DNA from: a virus
Length of the DNA stretch: 32,765 nucleotides
Direction: 5' to 3' (one strand)
Virus record (IMG/VR): IMGVR_UViG_3300036939_000030
Location: 1 to 32,765 of that record
A program made the position numbers and the translations under genes. A model generated the notes under the pieces. That model was not told the DNA's origin, searched no databases, and worked only from the letters and a program-made list of their open reading frames with translations. The stretch's first letter is position 1, and each line of letters starts with the position of its first letter. This document shows, in pieces, positions 31,010 through 32,765 of this stretch.

Positions 31010-31231
31010 ATGAATGCCCTACTTCCCGACGCGCCGCCAATCGCCGCGCGCGACTCCCGCACAGTCAATTTGCGCCGCGACGTGCACAAGGTTCTAAAGC
31101 GCGCAGCAGACGACGAAGAAAAAAAGCTAATCGATTACCTGCCAACCGTCGTGGAAGCAGGATTAAAGGCCTTGGGAAAGTGGCAAGATCCCGCGCCGCC
31201 AAAAGGCAAGCCGAGACGCTCTAGAGCTTGA
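31010..31231 (+). CDS. Ribbon-helix-helix-like regulator (73 aa)
   Basis: SRTVNLRRDVHKVLKRAADD followed by EEKKLIDYLPTVVEAGLKAL fits the RHH plan: a short strand (TVNLR), helix A, a turn and helix B, with a basic C-terminal tail. Phage RHH proteins (Arc, Mnt, Cox-like) often repress early or integrase genes. It is divergent from the integrase across a 133-nt spacer, a natural place for a lysis-lysogeny or integration switch. The ATG at 31010 is preferred to an in-frame ATG at 30902 because the intervening peptide is arginine-rich noise and the spacer would hold promoters. Confidence 0.62.
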   Translation: MNALLPDAPPIAARDSRTVNLRRDVHKVLKRAADDEEKKLIDYLPTVVEAGLKALGKWQDPAPPKGKPRRSRA

Positions 31232-31265
31232 TCCTAGAGCCATCCCCCGGAAACTTTAGGCAACC

Positions 31266-31293
31266 CGCCTGGCGTTGCCAACAGCGCCAGGCG
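31266..31293. terminator. Hairpin between RHH gene and next gene
   Basis: CGCCTGGCG and CGCCAGGCG form a perfect 9-bp stem with a 10-nt loop, followed by ACCCCCT and no T-run. It may be an attenuator or stability element rather than a true terminator. Confidence 0.4.
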
Positions 31294-31304
31294 ACCCCCT
31301 CAGA

Positions 31305-31625
31305 ATGATTTTCGAAAACGGCACACCAGAGCAGAAAGACGCGGCTATAAAGACCGCGCAAAAGCTGGCGGATTTGCTTTGTCTGCTCGACCGCATCGAC
31401 CCGAGCGAGCTCGACACCTTGGCCGCTGTAATGGCAAAGCAGCCGACCAACGGAGCAGAGGCGCAGGCAATGGCCGCGGACCTATTGAAGCAGGCCGAGC
31501 TCGCCCGGAAGTGGAAAGGGGAGGCCGCCGCGCAGCTAATGAGCCCGCGCGAGATCGCAAAAAAGTTTGCGCTCTTTATGCTGCGCAGAGTTTCAACCCA
31601 ACGTTTCGGAGAAATCGGAGGATGA
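31305..31625 (+). CDS. Hypothetical helical protein (106 aa)
   Basis: The ATG at 31305 is chosen over a TTG at 31275, which lies at the start of the hairpin loop. The protein is almost all helical (EQKDAAIKTAQKLADLLCLL, DTLAAVMAKQPTNGAEAQAM, PREIAKKFALFMLRRVS), with basic C-terminal residues. It could be a DNA-binding or phage early regulatory protein; no family was recognised. The next gene overlaps it as ATGA. Confidence 0.6.
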   Translation: MIFENGTPEQKDAAIKTAQKLADLLCLLDRIDPSELDTLAAVMAKQPTNGAEAQAMAADLLKQAELARKWKGEAAAQLMSPREIAKKFALFMLRRVSTQRFGEIGG

Positions 31626-31945
31626 ACGCCGACGCCGACGAGCTCGAGGCAGGCCGCAGGCGCCCGCAATTCTACCGACTCGAAGGGCGCCGACTGATTG
31701 CAACCACCAAGGCACCGGCCGCCGAGATCGTGCTCGAATCCGACACGCTCGAAAGCGTCACCGTTCGCACCGTTTTTACTGGCACCGTTTCAGGATGGGA
31801 CCGCGAAGGGAAACCGCTCGTTTTCCGCACCACCGTAACGGGAGGCAGGCAGGCAGGAAACAGCCGCGTTTACAGCTCGCAAGACGCGGCCGAGGAAGGC
31901 CACCGGAAGCTAATGCGAGAACTTTTTCCGCCGTGCACGCGATGA
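31622..31945 (+). CDS. Hypothetical early protein (107 aa)
   Basis: The ATG overlaps the previous stop, with GGAGG directly before it. The N-terminus is charged and the centre is a string of strands (FYRLEGRRLIATTKAPAAEI, DTLESVTVRTVFTGTVSGWD, PLVFRTTVTGG), then a C-terminal helix (SSQDAAEEGHRKLMRELF). It looks like a small beta-barrel or OB-like early phage protein, but this is only an impression. Confidence 0.6.
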   Translation: MNADADELEAGRRRPQFYRLEGRRLIATTKAPAAEIVLESDTLESVTVRTVFTGTVSGWDREGKPLVFRTTVTGGRQAGNSRVYSSQDAAEEGHRKLMRELFPPCTR

Positions 31946-32160
31946 AACCAGGCAATCCCGGCAGCCCCATTGCGAGCACGTGCGGAAGACTCAGAAAAAA
32001 CGCGGCTGGCGCTCCTGACAGAGCGCCAGCCGTAAACTTAAACCCTCGCCTGATAGCCCGAGAAGCAGCTGCGTTTGTAGCACGACGGCCGTTAGGCGCA
32101 AGAACGCCAAACATTGAAAACGAATTCTGCGCGCCCTCTGGTCGTGCTTTTATGGTGTAA
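31942..32160 (+). CDS. Doubtful small frame (72 aa)
   Basis: An ATG overlapping the previous stop (ATGA) opens a 72-codon frame, as coupled genes do here. Against it, a strong hairpin lies in its middle and the peptide is low-complexity (Pro/Ala/Arg-rich). It is listed for completeness; the region may instead be a control spacer. Confidence 0.25.
   Translation: MKPGNPGSPIASTCGRLRKNAAGAPDRAPAVNLNPRLIAREAAAFVARRPLGARTPNIENEFCAPSGRAFMV
31995..32032 (-). terminator. Strong hairpin, terminator in leftward orientation
   Basis: A perfect 12-bp stem (CGGCTGGCGCTC / GAGCGCCAGCCG) with loop CTGACA. AAAAAA lies to its left after two bases, so on the minus strand the stem is followed by a T6 run. On the plus strand only TAAACTT follows. 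It should stop leftward transcripts before they reach the RHH/integrase region. Confidence 0.65.
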
Positions 32161-32341
32161 CGGCTACAACGCCAACGACGAACCGCCCGCGCCACGCGAG
32201 GCAATAAATTTGGACGTGCCCGCACTTTTGATGCAGTGCGGTTTCGGTTTATCCGCAGAAACGCGGCTGCACTGCTCGCAAGTGCTGTGCACAATGCTGA
32301 AGGAAAACCCCCACGTCGGCCGCGTTGACGTGCGGCTATGA
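32114..32341 (+). CDS. Hypothetical protein (75 aa, TTG start)
   Basis: The first possible start is the TTG at 32114 (GTG at 32144 is an alternative); no ATG is in frame near the beginning. The peptide (RPLVVLLWCNGYNANDEPPA, INLDVPALLMQCGFGLSAET, RLHCSQVLCTMLKEN) has four cysteines and looks like a small folded protein. It overlaps the next gene as ATGA, consistent with an early operon. Unknown function. Confidence 0.5.
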   Translation: MKTNSARPLVVLLWCNGYNANDEPPAPREAINLDVPALLMQCGFGLSAETRLHCSQVLCTMLKENPHVGRVDVRL

Positions 32342-32765
32342 CCCTGCAGCGAAAACGGCGCACCCGGGAAGAATGCGAGGCCCTGGCGTTGCGCTGCTAT
32401 CGGAACCTTTCCGAGTGGGCTCTTTCCGACCGGCAACGGCGCCTTGCTTGGGAAATCGTAAACCTGACTTTCGGCCGCGGCCGGGAATTCGTCGACGTTT
32501 ACGGGAACTTACTTTCACGGCTAACGCTCATCGACACGGGCGACGTGACCCGCACCCTAAACGAGCTTTCCGAGCTTGGCGTCGTGCACGTGCTCGCCAG
32601 CAGGCGGCCGCAGCGAATCTATTTTTTGCCAGAGGCCGAGCTCATCACCCCGGAAACGTCGATATCTCAAACCGAGCGCGCGGCCGTCCTGGCAAAAATC
32701 GAGACGCTGCAGCCAGCTGCAGAAACGGAAGACCGCAAAGGGCAGCAATTCCTCGCGCTCGAAAC
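32338..32765 (+). CDS. Winged-helix, replication-initiator-like protein (3' partial)
   Basis: Runs off the right edge; 142 codons are visible with no stop. The ATG overlaps the previous TGA. The first helices (EECEALALRCYRNLSEWAL, SDRQRRLAWEIVNLTFGRG) precede a winged-helix pattern (DTGDVTRTLNELSELGVVHV, then a SRRPQRIYFLPEA wing), which resembles the N-terminal DNA-binding domain of lambda O-type or plasmid replication initiators and of some transcription regulators. Its place downstream of RHH and small early genes agrees with a replication role. Function is inferred only. Confidence 0.55.
   Translation, partial: MTLQRKRRTREECEALALRCYRNLSEWALSDRQRRLAWEIVNLTFGRGREFVDVYGNLLSRLTLIDTGDVTRTLNELSELGVVHVLASRRPQRIYFLPEAELITPETSISQTERAAVLAKIETLQPAAETEDRKGQQFLALE

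Overview
The window is about 32.8 kb of a tailed, apparently temperate siphophage genome, or a prophage. It is GC-rich and has almost no spacer DNA. Nearly every gene from the left edge to about 29.6 kb reads rightwards, and many neighbours are joined by ATGA or TAATG overlaps. The only convincing leftward gene is a tyrosine integrase (29515-30876). No tRNA, rRNA, CRISPR array or insertion sequence was seen. The host cannot be named from this sequence alone. The integrase variant, the DUF6734-like glycosyltransferase and the near absence of Shine-Dalgarno sequences would fit a Verrucomicrobiota-type (Opitutaceae-like) host, but that is a weak inference.

Layout: (1) 1-6.4 kb, head module in lambda-like order: GpA-type terminase large subunit (5' end cut off), a gpW-like joining protein, lambda-type portal, a small membrane protein, an S49 prohead protease, a strong terminator, a coiled-coil scaffold candidate and the major capsid protein. 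(2) 6.4-9.0 kb, small head-completion and tail-joining candidates and a tail-tube candidate, ending at a hairpin terminator. (3) 9.1-13.4 kb, tail assembly: a G/G-T chaperone pair with a canonical GGGAAAC slippery site for -1 frameshifting, a gp10-like protein and a 773-aa tape measure. (4) 13.5-26.0 kb, tail tip and fibres: two paralogous tail proteins, a 970-aa protein, an Ig-like protein, a protein with a Tad2/DUF2829-like N-terminus on a Pro/Gly-rich stalk, a DUF6734-like glycosyltransferase, a membrane/coiled-coil protein, a beta-helix tailspike and a repeat-rich fibre. (5) 26.0-27.6 kb, lysis: an alpha/beta hydrolase next to a CHAP endolysin. (6) 27.7-29.1 kb, accessory genes including an exported fibronectin-III protein. 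(7) 29.0-31.0 kb, integration and control region with several palindromes and direct repeats, a zinc-ribbon protein and the integrase. (8) 31.0 kb to the right edge, a rightward early operon: a ribbon-helix-helix regulator, small unknowns and the start of a winged-helix, replication-initiator-like protein.

Two genome-wide signals stand out. The first is a perfect 16-bp palindrome, GTCCAGACGTCTGGAC, found six times between 1.6 and 27.6 kb, usually at gene ends or gene starts, with flanking bases that put all copies in one orientation. The second is a TTGACA-like hexamer placed 14-17 nt (once 21 nt) before the start codon of 13 genes, where a Shine-Dalgarno sequence would normally be decisive. 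That spacing is wrong for a promoter of the same gene, so it may mark an unusual initiation signal. Both can be tested by simple counting across related genomes.
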